Of a stretch of DNA of 64,000 bases, positions 10,477 to 23,400 are shown piece by piece. The stretch's first letter is position 1. The number at the start of each line of letters is the position of its first letter. The stretch spans positions 186,001-250,000 of the forward strand of contig JAOWCC010001368.1 in NCBI GenBank assembly GCA_030867875.1. The letters are read 5' to 3'. The translations under genes and the position numbers were made by a program. The notes beneath the pieces are model-generated. The model was not told the origin of the DNA. It searched no databases and saw nothing but the letters and a program-made list of their open reading frames with translations. Source of the stretch: Actinernus sp. WN-2022 (taxonomy: Eukaryota > Cnidaria > Anthozoa > Actiniaria > Actinernidae).

Positions 10477-10699
10477 GAGCAAGTTATGAAGCCCACGTTA
10501 ATCAAGTTTGCCCACCTCGTCTGAGAATGATATAGAATCCTAAAAGAATCATGATTCAGTATATCAAACGAATAAGATGGCACATCCCACAAGGCTTTGG
10601 AGAAGCGAATGTCGCATACTTTAGGCTACGGGCTCGAACTTTAATTTGGAAAAGGAAAATGGTCAATATATTACTAACATTAATAAAGCTTTACTAATT

Positions 10700-11225
10700 C
10701 ACACATAACCTGTAATACTAAAAACCTCATATACATCATACAATGTAATGACCGTTGCCATTTGCAATACATAGGTGAAACTAAGCGCCGCTAGTAGACA
10801 AGCCTAACATTAAATCTAAACCTACTACTGTATCTGAACATTTTCTGTCTAGACCTAACCACTCTTACACCGACATGCAACTTATCCCTCTAGAAATAAT
10901 ATATTCCTCAAGAGACTCAATACGTAAAGCCAGAGAAGCGCACCTTATAGATAATTAAAAGCTGAAACTCTAGAACCATATGGTATAAATATACGTGATG
11001 AAACATAGGGCTTCTCTCTTATACTATTTTGCTACTTCAAGATTTGGTCTACATCACTTCCCGTTCCGCAATTTCTATTTCGAAATTTACCACATTTGTA
11101 GTGATCTTCTTACCTTAGAGCTCTTCACTTGTAACATCTAGTACCTGAAGAAGGCTGGTTTGGCCATACGAAATATTGTAATATTCAATATAAAATCCTA
11201 CGTTGTGTCAGCTTTGCCGTTGTCC
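10700..11225 (+). pseudogene. GIY-YIG endonuclease end of a Penelope-like or related retroelement
   Basis: Plus-strand reading shows LIYIIQCNDRCHLQYIGETK (the GIY and YIG positions), then SEHFLSRPNHSYTDMQLIPL and SSRDSIRKAREAHLID, then TLEPYGINIRDE. This is the layout of the GIY-YIG nuclease at the C-terminus of Penelope-like and related retroelement proteins: YIG motif, conserved R and EH, and the final R-K-A-R-E-A-x-L-I-D block. Several frameshifts and stops. The following 3' region holds CTGAAGAAGGCTGGTTTGGC, a motif I associate with 3' ends of this element type. Upstream RT sequence is not visible, so it is a 5'-truncated dead copy. Confidence 0.6.
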
Positions 11226-11404
11226 TTGGACTTCGTATTAATAAATTTAACAGCCAATCGGGTCAGGTGCGTGTATCTTGATCCACAATGAAACACCAGA
11301 GCAAATAATTGCGTTCGACGAAGGAGAACGCATACTAATCTTGCAGTGGACTCCCTGTGGTCATGTGTGGGCTACCTGTGCTTCCCCAGGCAAAAGAAAT
11401 CGGC

Positions 11405-11551
11405 AATCCTTTATGTAGGATGACACGAATTTTTACCAAAAATACAATAGAATACAACACAATACAATTCAATACAACAATAGAACGCAACACAATACAA
11501 TACAATAGAATACAATTTGGTAGCAATTCGTGTCGTCCTACATGAAGGGAT
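11405..11551. repeat. Fold-back around an (AATAC)-like microsatellite
   Basis: Inverted arms of about 30 bp (TGTAGGATGACACGAATT at left, AATTCGTGTCGTCCTACA at right) enclose about 75 bp of degenerate ATACA repeats (11445-11518). Confidence 0.6.
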
Positions 11552-12379
11552 GGCCAGAAATCGAGATTCGTGTCCTCATGTTTGTACTTTTTAGAATAAA
11601 ATATCTCCGCCGGGGAACTGGTAACCACACGATGCATGCTGGCACCAAAAAGGCCGCTCGCATGGTTTCTGTTTTGCTCGCGATCGGTTAGTTACTTGCC
11701 TTATTTTCCGACAATCCAATGCAATGTTTCAAAGGTTCACAAGTACAATTGAGCAAAGCCTGAGGAAAGTGTGTAGTACATCTGGAGGGACTGACAAAGT
11801 CCAATATGGTCTGTCTTGTACCTTGAACATTCAACTCGGCCATAATTTCGGGCATAATTATTTATTATGCTGAACCAGTGTGAATCTGCGATCGAAAAAT
11901 ATGCTGTTGGCTTGCTCACTGCATTGAAGTTCTGCTGTTCGGTTTGCCTAAACTACACATGTGTGCATCGTGGTTATACAAATTAACACTACATTCAGGG
12001 TATAACCACACTTGGATATGTCAAGGAACTTAACTATCAAAACAAGGCGAGGGAAATTTAAAGTACTCTATTGCTGTGTACCCTAATATGATCAGAAATT
12101 ATTCTGCAATAACAATGGACACTCAATATTCTGCAGCCAGCCTTGGTCTCACTTAAAGAATAATTTGAATCCTCTGAAGGTGTAGTTTACATACATGCAC
12201 ATATATTTTAAATATGTTCTACACTGGAGTGTAATCACTGACACTTAGTCGGTATTTATGGAGACAGCCTTGGTCATGAAAACTGGGATGCAGTTTATAC
12301 ACATCTGAATAGGGTTGATTGCGTTCTATACTAACTCCTATGTACTATATTTCAAACACAAATTGGAGTGGTATATGCC
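11552..12379. other. No recognisable feature
   Basis: AT-rich, no supported open frame and no repeat that I could match elsewhere in the window. Confidence 0.4.
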
Positions 12380-12434
12380 GGGGGGGGGGGGGGGGGGGGG
12401 GCTCCCCCTTAGATAGATAGATAGATAGATAGAT
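12380..12434. repeat. Poly-G (22 G) followed by (GATA)n
   Basis: A G homopolymer at 12380-12401, then CTCCCCCTT, then GATA repeats at 12411-12434. The GATA run reads on the minus strand as the tail of the LINE remnant that follows. Confidence 0.75.
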
Positions 12435-12608
12435 GTGTTTATTGGCACCATATACAAATTGTACATAGGTCTCAGACCTGCTGAGGAAGCTAACAAACGT
12501 AAGGTAAGATACAGGTATAGGAGTATATGTGTTATATGTAGTTATTTTAACTATTATTTTTTGCGTTTTTTGAAGCAGTCATGTATATATTTACAAACTT
12601 CTTTTGTT
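12411..12608 (-). mobile_element. Probable LINE 3' end (minus strand) running into the assembly gap
   Basis: On the minus strand the sequence ends AATAAACACATCTATCTATC, a polyadenylation-like signal followed by a short tandem tail, as in CR1/L2-type LINEs. No coding part remains before the gap. Confidence 0.4.
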
Positions 12609-12708
12609 NNNNNNNNNNNNNNNNNNNNNNNNNNNNNNNNNNNNNNNNNNNNNNNNNNNNNNNNNNNNNNNNNNNNNNNNNNNNNNNNNNNNNNNNNNNN
12701 NNNNNNNN
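12609..12708. other. Assembly gap (100 N)
   Basis: Exactly 100 undetermined bases, the usual placeholder for a gap of unknown size. It lies between unique sequence and the first satellite bases, so the true left edge and size of the satellite array are unknown. Confidence 0.95.
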
Positions 12709-15335
12709 GCACACAAGATCTAGCATGTTTTCACAAAAGGGGGTTTTAGGTTCTAGGCTCCTTTTGTGGAAACAGCGTAGATCTTGTGTGCCCTTTAGCT
12801 TTAAAAGCCAGTAACTCGTGTTTCTGCCGTTTTCGTGAAAGCGCAAATGACAGTTTACGACTTTTCTGGCTTTCTTTCCAATAATTGATCTCTAGGTATT
12901 TTATGATGGGTGGTGTGGGGTGGGGAGGAGTAGTTCAAAAATTTTTCGCGAAAAACCAACTTTGCCTGACGTATGGCGCAACGATTTGCTTAGTGAAAGA
13001 TGTACATTTTCCACTAGGTGTGAGAAAAAGGTGCATTTTTGGGATGAAAAGGTTGAAAAGTGAGTTACTGGCTTTTAAGAAGCCAACAAGTACGCATTAA
13101 TTTACTTGTGTAACCTAAATTTCGAAGTGGCGCCATTTCTCGACCTTTTAATGGATTTCGATGCACTACACGGCAATACGACGTTCTCTTCCTGTAGATC
13201 AAGTTTAATTGATGGAATTGTGCTGTATTTTCAGTAAAAAACCAGAACATGGCCTTTTCCTAACCTAACCCTAACCTCTAGCTCTCGAATAAAGAAATTA
13301 TGGGATAGATCTCACCACAATTAAATTATGGGATAGAAAAGGCCAGAAAGTCGTAAACTGTCAGTTGCCGTTTCAAGAAAACGGCAAAAACACGAGTTAC
13401 TGGCTTATAAAGCTAAAGGCACACAAGATCTAGCATGTTTTCACAAAAGGGGGTTTTAGGTTCTAGGGCTCCTTTTGTGGAAACAGCGTAGATCTTGTGT
13501 GCCCTTAGCTTTAAAAGCCAGTAACTCGTGTTTCTGCCGTTTTCGTGAAGCGCAAATGACAGTTTACGACTTTTCTGGCTTTCTTTCCAATAATTGATCT
13601 CTAGGTATTTTATGAGGGTGGTGTGGGGTGGGGAGGAGTAGTTCAAAAAATTTCGCGAAAAACCAACTTTGCCTGACGTATGGCGCAACGATTTGCTTAG
13701 TGAAAGATGTACATTTTCCACTAGGTGTGAGAAAAAAGGTGCATTTTTGGGATGAAAAGGTTGAAAAGTGAGTTACTGGCTTTTAAGAAGCCAACAAGTA
13801 CGCATTAATTTACTTGTGTAACCTAAATTTCGAAGTGGCGCCATTTCTCGACCTTTTAATGGATTTCGATGCACTACACGGCAATACGACGTTCTCTTCC
13901 TGTAGATCAAGTTTAATTGATGGAATTGTGCTGTATTTTCAGTAAAAATACCAGAACATGGCCTTTTCCTAACCTAACCCTAACCTCTAGCTCTCGAATA
14001 AAGAAATTATGGGATAGATCTCACACAATTAAATTATGGGATAGAAAGGCCAGAAAAGTCGTAAACTGTCAGTTGCCGTTTCAAGAAAACGGCAAAAACA
14101 CGAGTTACTGGCTTATAAAGCTAAAGGCACACAAGATCTAGCATGTTTTCACAAAAGGGGGTTTTAGGTTCTAGGGCTCCTTTTGTGGAAACAGCGTAGA
14201 TCTTGTGTGCCCTTTAGCTTTAAAAGCCAGTAACTCGTGTTTCTGCCGTTTTCGTGAAAGCGCAAATGACAGTTTACGACTTTTCTGGCTTTCTTTCCAA
14301 TAATTGATCTCTAGGTATTTTATGAGGGTGGTGTGGGGTGGGGAGGAGTAGTTCAAAAATTTTCGCGAAAAACCAACTTTGCCTGACGTATGGCGCAACG
14401 ATTTGCTTAGTGAAAGATGTACATTTTCCACTAGGTGTGAGAAAAAAGGTGCATTTTTGGGATGAAAAGGTTGAAAAGTGAGTTACTGGCTTTTAAGAAG
14501 CCAACAAGTACGCATTAATTTACTTGTGTAACCTAAATTTCGAAGTGGCGCCATTTCTCGACCTTTTAATGGATTTCGATGCACTACACGGCAATACGAC
14601 GTTCTCTTCCTGTAGATCAAGTTTAATTGATGGAATTGTGCTGTATTTTCAGTAAAAATACCAGAACATGGCCTTTTCTAACCTAACCCTAACCTCTAGC
14701 TCTCGAATAAAGAAATTATGGGATAGATCTCACACAATTAAATTATGGGATAGAAAGGCCAGAAAAGTCGTAAACTGTCAGTTGCCGTTTCAAGAAAACG
14801 GCAAAAACACGAGTTACTGGCTTATAAAGCTAAAGGCACACAAGATCTAGCATGTTTTCACAAAAGGGGGTTTTAGGTTCTAGGGCTCCTTTTGTGGAAA
14901 CAGCGTAGATCTTGTGTGCCCTTTAGCTTTAAAAGCCAGTAACTCGTGTTTCTGCCGTTTTCGTGAAAGCGCAAATGACAGTTTACGACTTTTCTGGCTT
15001 TCTTTCCAATAATTGATCTCTAGGTATTTTATGAGGGTGGTGTGGGGTGGGGAGGAGTAGTTCAAAAATTTTCGCGAAAAACCAACTTTGCCTGACGTAT
15101 GGCGCAACGATTTGCTTAGTGAAAGATGTACATTTTCCACTAGGTGTGAGAAAAAAGGTGCATTTTTGGGATGAAAAGGTTGAAAAGTGAGTTACTGGCT
15201 TTTAAGAAGCCAACAAGTACGCATTAATTTACTTGTGTAACCTAAATTTCGAAGTGGCGCCATTTCTCGACCTTTTAATGGATTTCGATGCACTACACGG
15301 CAATACGACGTTCTCTTCCTGTAGATCAAGTTTAA

Positions 15336-16045
15336 TTGATGGAATTGTGCTGTATTTTCAGTAAAAATACCAGAACATGGCCTTTTCCTAACCTAACCCT
15401 AACCTCTAGCTCTCGAATAAAGAAATTATGGGATAGATCTCACACAATTAAATTATGGGATAGAAAGGCCAGAAAAGTCGTAAACTGTCAGTTGCCGTTT
15501 CAAGAAAACGGCAAAAACACGAGTTACTGGCTTATAAAGCTAAAGGCACACAAGATCTAGCATGTTTTCACAAAAGGGGGTTTTAGGTTCTAGGGCTCCT
15601 TTTGTGGAAACAGCGTAGATCTTGTGTGCCCTTTAGCTTTAAAAGCCAGTAACTCGTGTTTCTGCCGTTTTCGTGAAAGCGCAAATGACAGTTTACGACT
15701 TTTCTGGCTTTCTTTCCAATAATTGATCTCTAGGTATTTTATGAGGGTGGTGTGGGGTGGGGAGGAGTAGTTCAAAAATTTTCGCGAAAAACCAACTTTG
15801 CCTGACGTATGGCGCAACGATTTGCTTAGTGAAAGATGTACATTTTCCACTAGGTGTGAGAAAAAAGGTGCATTTTTGGGATGAAAAGGTTGAAAAGTGA
15901 GTTACTGGCTTTTAAGAAGCCAACAAGTACGCATTAATTTACTTGTGTAACCTAAATTTCGAAGTGGCGCCATTTCTCGACCTTTTAATGGATTTCGATG
16001 CACTACACGGCAATACGACGTTCTCTTCCTGTAGATCAAGTTTAA
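15336..16045. repeat. Representative long satellite monomer (710 bp)
   Basis: In order: a TTTTCAG/GTAAAA stretch; a telomere-like CCTAACCTAACCCTAACC at 15387-15404; two direct copies of AAATTATGGGATAGA; the long hairpin (15458-15718); a G-rich GGTGGTGTGGGGTGGGGAGG; and a second GAGTTACTGGCTTTTAAGAA block that resembles the hairpin arm. I recognise no 5S rRNA, snRNA or histone sequence. Confidence 0.85.
15458..15718. repeat. Long hairpin inside each satellite monomer
   Basis: Left arm from GGATAGAAAGGCCAGAAAAG to CACAAAAGGGGG and right arm from CTCCTTTTGTGG to CTTTTCTGGCTTTCTTTCC are inverted copies. Each arm is about 120 nt, roughly 90 percent identical by eye, with a tip near 15580-15599. 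The same structure occurs in every long unit. Confidence 0.85.
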
Positions 16046-16755
16046 TTGATGGAATTGTGCTGTATTTTCAGTAAAAATACCAGAACATGGCCTTTTCCTA
16101 ACCTAACCCTAACCTCTAGCTCTCGAATAAAGAAATTATGGGATAGATCTCACACAATTAAATTATGGGATAGAAAGGCCAGAAAAGTCGTAAACTGTCA
16201 GTTGCCGTTTCAAGAAAACGGCAAAAACACGAGTTACTGGCTTATAAAGCTAAAGGCACACAAGATCTAGCATGTTTTCACAAAAGGGGGTTTTAGGTTC
16301 TAGGGCTCCTTTTGTGGAAACAGCGTAGATCTTGTGTGCCCTTTAGCTTTAAAAGCCAGTAACTCGTGTTTCTGCCGTTTTCGTGAAAGCGCAAATGACA
16401 GTTTACGACTTTTCTGGCTTTCTTTCCAATAATTGATCTCTAGGTATTTTATGAGGGTGGTGTGGGGTGGGGAGGAGTAGTTCAAAAATTTTCGCGAAAA
16501 ACCAACTTTGCCTGACGTATGGCGCAACGATTTGCTTAGTGAAAGATGTACATTTTCCACTAGGTGTGAGAAAAAAGGTGCATTTTTGGGATGAAAAGGT
16601 TGAAAAGTGAGTTACTGGCTTTTAAGAAGCCAACAAGTACGCATTAATTTACTTGTGTAACCTAAATTTCGAAGTGGCGCCATTTCTCGACCTTTTAATG
16701 GATTTCGATGCACTACACGGCAATACGACGTTCTCTTCCTGTAGATCAAGTTTAA

Positions 16756-17402
16756 TTGATGGAATTGTGCTGTATTTTCAGTAAAAATACCAGAACATGG
16801 CCTTTTCCTAACCTAACCCTAACCTCTAGCTCTCGAATAAAGAAATTATGGGATAGATCTCACACAATTAAATTATGGGATAGAAAGGCCAGAAAAGTCG
16901 TAAACTGTCAGTTGCCGTTTCAAGAAAACGGCAAAAACACGAGTTACTGGCTTATAAAGCTAAAGGCACACAAGAATCTTGTGTGCCCTTTAGCTTTAAA
17001 AGCCAGTAACTCGTGTTTCTGCCGTTTTCGTGAAAGCGCAAATGACAGTTTACGACTTTTCTGGCTTTCTTTCCAATAATTGATCTCTAGGTATTTTATG
17101 AGGGTGGTGTGGGGTGGGGAGGAGTAGTTCAAAAATTTTCGCGAAAAACCAACTTTGCCTGACGTATGGCGCAACGATTTGCTTAGTGAAAGATGTACAT
17201 TTTCCACTAGGTGTGAGAAAAAAGGTGCATTTTTGGGATGAAAAGGTTGAAAAGTGAGTTACTGGCTTTTAAGAAGCCAACAAGTACGCATTAATTTACT
17301 TGTGTAACCTAAATTTCGAAGTGGCGCCATTTCTCGACCTTTTAATGGATTTCGATGCACTACACGGCAATACGACGTTCTCTTCCTGTAGATCAAGTTT
17401 AA
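16756..17402. repeat. Representative short satellite monomer (647 bp, hairpin tip deleted)
   Basis: Identical to the long unit except that 63 bp at the hairpin tip are missing. GGCACACAAG joins ATCTTGTGTGCC through a single A, leaving an almost perfect palindrome with a 3-nt centre (16967-16988). Both flanks of the deletion are the hairpin arms themselves. Confidence 0.9.
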
Positions 17403-20400
17403 TTGATGGAATTGTGCTGTATTTTCAGTAAAAATACCAGAACATGGCCTTTTCCTAACCTAACCCTAACCTCTAGCTCTCGAATAAAGAAATTATGGGA
17501 TAGATCTCACACAATTAAATTATGGGATAGAAAGGCCAGAAAAGTCGTAAACTGTCAGTTGCCGTTTCAAGAAAACGGCAAAAACACGAGTTACTGGCTT
17601 ATAAAGCTAAAGGCACACAAGAATCTTGTGTGCCCTTTAGCTTTAAAAGCCAGTAACTCGTGTTTCTGCCGTTTTCGTGAAAGCGCAAATGACAGTTTAC
17701 GACTTTTCTGGCTTTCTTTCCAATAATTGATCTCTAGGTATTTTATGAGGGTGGTGTGGGGTGGGGAGGAGTAGTTCAAAAATTTTCGCGAAAAACCAAC
17801 TTTGCCTGACGTATGGCGCAACGATTTGCTTAGTGAAAGATGTACATTTTCCACTAGGTGTGAGAAAAAAGGTGCATTTTTGGGATGAAAAGGTTGAAAA
17901 GTGAGTTACTGGCTTTTAAGAAGCCAACAAGTACGCATTAATTTACTTGTGTAACCTAAATTTCGAAGTGGCGCCATTTCTCGACCTTTTAATGGATTTC
18001 GATGCACTACACGGCAATACGACGTTCTCTTCCTGTAGATCAAGTTTAATTGATGGAATTGTGCTGTATTTTCAGTAAAAATACCAGAACATGGCCTTTT
18101 CCTAACCTAACCCTAACCTCTAGCTCTCGAATAAAGAAATTATGGGATAGATCTCACACAATTAAATTATGGGATAGAAAGGCCAGAAAAGTCGTAAACT
18201 GTCAGTTGCCGTTTCAAGAAAACGGCAAAAACACGAGTTACTGGCTTATAAAGCTAAAGGCACACAAGATCTAGCATGTTTTCACAAAAGGGGGTTTTAG
18301 GTTCTAGGGCTCCTTTTGTGGAAACAGCGTAGATCTTGTGTGCCCTTTAGCTTTAAAAGCCAGTAACTCGTGTTTCTGCCGTTTTCGTGAAAGCGCAAAT
18401 GACAGTTTACGACTTTTCTGGCTTTCTTTCCAATAATTGATCTCTAGGTATTTTATGAGGGTGGTGTGGGGTGGGGAGGAGTAGTTCAAAAATTTTCGCG
18501 AAAAACCAACTTTGCCTGACGTATGGCGCAACGATTTGCTTAGTGAAAGATGTACATTTTCCACTAGGTGTGAGAAAAAAGGTGCATTTTTGGGATGAAA
18601 AGGTTGAAAAGTGAGTTACTGGCTTTTAAGAAGCCAACAAGTACGCATTAATTTACTTGTGTAACCTAAATTTCGAAGTGGCGCCATTTCTCGACCTTTT
18701 AATGGATTTCGATGCACTACACGGCAATACGACGTTCTCTTCCTGTAGATCAAGTTTAATTGATGGAATTGTGCTGTATTTTCAGTAAAAATACCAGAAC
18801 ATGGCCTTTTCCTAACCTAACCCTAACCTCTAGCTCTCGAATAAAGAAATTATGGGATAGATCTCACACAATTAAATTATGGGATAGAAAGGCCAGAAAA
18901 GTCGTAAACTGTCAGTTGCCGTTTCAAGAAAACGGCAAAAACACGAGTTACTGGCTTATAAAGCTAAAGGCACACAAGATCTAGCATGTTTTCACAAAAG
19001 GGGGTTTTAGGTTCTAGGGCTCCTTTTGTGGAAACAGCGTAGATCTTGTGTGCCCTTTAGCTTTAAAAGCCAGTAACTCGTGTTTCTGCCGTTTTCGTGA
19101 AAGCGCAAATGACAGTTTACGACTTTTCTGGCTTTCTTTCCAATAATTGATCTCTAGGTATTTTATGAGGGTGGTGTGGGGTGGGGAGGAGTAGTTCAAA
19201 AATTTTCGCGAAAAACCAACTTTGCCTGACGTATGGCGCAACGATTTGCTTAGTGAAAGATGTACATTTTCCACTAGGTGTGAGAAAAAAGGTGCATTTT
19301 TGGGATGAAAAGGTTGAAAAGTGAGTTACTGGCTTTTAAGAAGCCAACAAGTACGCATTAATTTACTTGTGTAACCTAAATTTCGAAGTGGCGCCATTTC
19401 TCGACCTTTTAATGGATTTCGATGCACTACACGGCAATACGACGTTCTCTTCCTGTAGATCAAGTTTAATTGATGGAATTGTGCTGTATTTTCAGTAAAA
19501 ATACCAGAACATGGCCTTTTCCTAACCTAACCCTAACCTCTAGCTCTCGAATAAAGAAATTATGGGATAGATCTCACACAATTAAATTATGGGATAGAAA
19601 GGCCAGAAAAGTCGTAAACTGTCAGTTGCCGTTTCAAGAAAACGGCAAAAACACGAGTTACTGGCTTATAAAGCTAAAGGCACACAAGATCTAGCATGTT
19701 TTCACAAAAGGGGGTTTTAGGTTCTAGGGCTCCTTTTGTGGAAACAGCGTAGATCTTGTGTGCCCTTTAGCTTTAAAAGCCAGTAACTCGTGTTTCTGCC
19801 GTTTTCGTGAAAGCGCAAATGACAGTTTACGACTTTTCTGGCTTTCTTTCCAATAATTGATCTCTAGGTATTTTATGAGGGTGGTGTGGGGTGGGGAGGA
19901 GTAGTTCAAAAATTTTCGCGAAAAACCAACTTTGCCTGACGTATGGCGCAACGATTTGCTTAGTGAAAGATGTACATTTTCCACTAGGTGTGAGAAAAAA
20001 GGTGCATTTTTGGGATGAAAAGGTTGAAAAGTGAGTTACTGGCTTTTAAGAAGCCAACAAGTACGCATTAATTTACTTGTGTAACCTAAATTTCGAAGTG
20101 GCGCCATTTCTCGACCTTTTAATGGATTTCGATGCACTACACGGCAATACGACGTTCTCTTCCTGTAGATCAAGTTTAATTGATGGAATTGTGCTGTATT
20201 TTCAGTAAAAATACCAGAACATGGCCTTTTCCTAACCTAACCCTAACCTCTAGCTCTCGAATAAAGAAATTATGGGATAGATCTCACACAATTAAATTAT
20301 GGGATAGAAAGGCCAGAAAAGTCGTAAACTGTCAGTTGCCGTTTCAAGAAAACGGCAAAAACACGAGTTACTGGCTTATAAAGCTAAAGGCACACAAGAT

Positions 20401-23400
20401 CTAGCATGTTTTCACAAAAGGGGGTTTTAGGTTCTAGGGCTCCTTTTGTGGAAACAGCGTAGATCTTGTGTGCCCTTTAGCTTTAAAAGCCAGTAACTCG
20501 TGTTTCTGCCGTTTTCGTGAAAGCGCAAATGACAGTTTACGACTTTTCTGGCTTTCTTTCCAATAATTGATCTCTAGGTATTTTATGAGGGTGGTGTGGG
20601 GTGGGGAGGAGTAGTTCAAAAATTTTCGCGAAAAACCAACTTTGCCTGACGTATGGCGCAACGATTTGCTTAGTGAAAGATGTACATTTTCCACTAGGTG
20701 TGAGAAAAAAGGTGCATTTTTGGGATGAAAAGGTTGAAAAGTGAGTTACTGGCTTTTAAGAAGCCAACAAGTACGCATTAATTTACTTGTGTAACCTAAA
20801 TTTCGAAGTGGCGCCATTTCTCGACCTTTTAATGGATTTCGATGCACTACACGGCAATACGACGTTCTCTTCCTGTAGATCAAGTTTAATTGATGGAATT
20901 GTGCTGTATTTTCAGTAAAAATACCAGAACATGGCCTTTTCCTAACCTAACCCTAACCTCTAGCTCTCGAATAAAGAAATTATGGGATAGATCTCACACA
21001 ATTAAATTATGGGATAGAAAGGCCAGAAAAGTCGTAAACTGTCAGTTGCCGTTTCAAGAAAACGGCAAAAACACGAGTTACTGGCTTATAAAGCTAAAGG
21101 CACACAAGATCTAGCATGTTTTCACAAAAGGGGGTTTTAGGTTCTAGGGCTCCTTTTGTGGAAACAGCGTAGATCTTGTGTGCCCTTTAGCTTTAAAAGC
21201 CAGTAACTCGTGTTTCTGCCGTTTTCGTGAAAGCGCAAATGACAGTTTACGACTTTTCTGGCTTTCTTTCCAATAATTGATCTCTAGGTATTTTATGAGG
21301 GTGGTGTGGGGTGGGGAGGAGTAGTTCAAAAATTTTCGCGAAAAACCAACTTTGCCTGACGTATGGCGCAACGATTTGCTTAGTGAAAGATGTACATTTT
21401 CCACTAGGTGTGAGAAAAAAGGTGCATTTTTGGGATGAAAAGGTTGAAAAGTGAGTTACTGGCTTTTAAGAAGCCAACAAGTACGCATTAATTTACTTGT
21501 GTAACCTAAATTTCGAAGTGGCGCCATTTCTCGACCTTTTAATGGATTTCGATGCACTACACGGCAATACGACGTTCTCTTCCTGTAGATCAAGTTTAAT
21601 TGATGGAATTGTGCTGTATTTTCAGTAAAAATACCAGAACATGGCCTTTTCCTAACCTAACCCTAACCTCTAGCTCTCGAATAAAGAAATTATGGGATAG
21701 ATCTCACACAATTAAATTATGGGATAGAAAGGCCAGAAAAGTCGTAAACTGTCAGTTGCCGTTTCAAGAAAACGGCAAAAACACGAGTTACTGGCTTATA
21801 AAGCTAAAGGCACACAAGATCTAGCATGTTTTCACAAAAGGGGGTTTTAGGTTCTAGGGCTCCTTTTGTGGAAACAGCGTAGATCTTGTGTGCCCTTTAG
21901 CTTTAAAAGCCAGTAACTCGTGTTTCTGCCGTTTTCGTGAAAGCGCAAATGACAGTTTACGACTTTTCTGGCTTTCTTTCCAATAATTGATCTCTAGGTA
22001 TTTTATGAGGGTGGTGTGGGGTGGGGAGGAGTAGTTCAAAAATTTTCGCGAAAAACCAACTTTGCCTGACGTATGGCGCAACGATTTGCTTAGTGAAAGA
22101 TGTACATTTTCCACTAGGTGTGAGAAAAAAGGTGCATTTTTGGGATGAAAAGGTTGAAAAGTGAGTTACTGGCTTTTAAGAAGCCAACAAGTACGCATTA
22201 ATTTACTTGTGTAACCTAAATTTCGAAGTGGCGCCATTTCTCGACCTTTTAATGGATTTCGATGCACTACACGGCAATACGACGTTCTCTTCCTGTAGAT
22301 CAAGTTTAATTGATGGAATTGTGCTGTATTTTCAGTAAAAATACCAGAACATGGCCTTTTCCTAACCTAACCCTAACCTCTAGCTCTCGAATAAAGAAAT
22401 TATGGGATAGATCTCACACAATTAAATTATGGGATAGAAAGGCCAGAAAAGTCGTAAACTGTCAGTTGCCGTTTCAAGAAAACGGCAAAAACACGAGTTA
22501 CTGGCTTATAAAGCTAAAGGCACACAAGAATCTTGTGTGCCCTTTAGCTTTAAAAGCCAGTAACTCGTGTTTCTGCCGTTTTCGTGAAAGCGCAAATGAC
22601 AGTTTACGACTTTTCTGGCTTTCTTTCCAATAATTGATCTCTAGGTATTTTATGAGGGTGGTGTGGGGTGGGGAGGAGTAGTTCAAAAATTTTCGCGAAA
22701 AACCAACTTTGCCTGACGTATGGCGCAACGATTTGCTTAGTGAAAGATGTACATTTTCCACTAGGTGTGAGAAAAAAGGTGCATTTTTGGGATGAAAAGG
22801 TTGAAAAGTGAGTTACTGGCTTTTAAGAAGCCAACAAGTACGCATTAATTTACTTGTGTAACCTAAATTTCGAAGTGGCGCCATTTCTCGACCTTTTAAT
22901 GGATTTCGATGCACTACACGGCAATACGACGTTCTCTTCCTGTAGATCAAGTTTAATTGATGGAATTGTGCTGTATTTTCAGTAAAAATACCAGAACATG
23001 GCCTTTTCCTAACCTAACCCTAACCTCTAGCTCTCGAATAAAGAAATTATGGGATAGATCTCACACAATTAAATTATGGGATAGAAAGGCCAGAAAAGTC
23101 GTAAACTGTCAGTTGCCGTTTCAAGAAAACGGCAAAAACACGAGTTACTGGCTTATAAAGCTAAAGGCACACAAGAATCTTGTGTGCCCTTTAGCTTTAA
23201 AAGCCAGTAACTCGTGTTTCTGCCGTTTTCGTGAAAGCGCAAATGACAGTTTACGACTTTTCTGGCTTTCTTTCCAATAATTGATCTCTAGGTATTTTAT
23301 GAGGGTGGTGTGGGGTGGGGAGGAGTAGTTCAAAAATTTTCGCGAAAAACCAACTTTGCCTGACGTATGGCGCAACGATTTGCTTAGTGAAAGATGTACA

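Noticed and set aside
12435..12846. Open frames running through the N gap
   Set aside because: They exist only because undetermined bases contain no stops.
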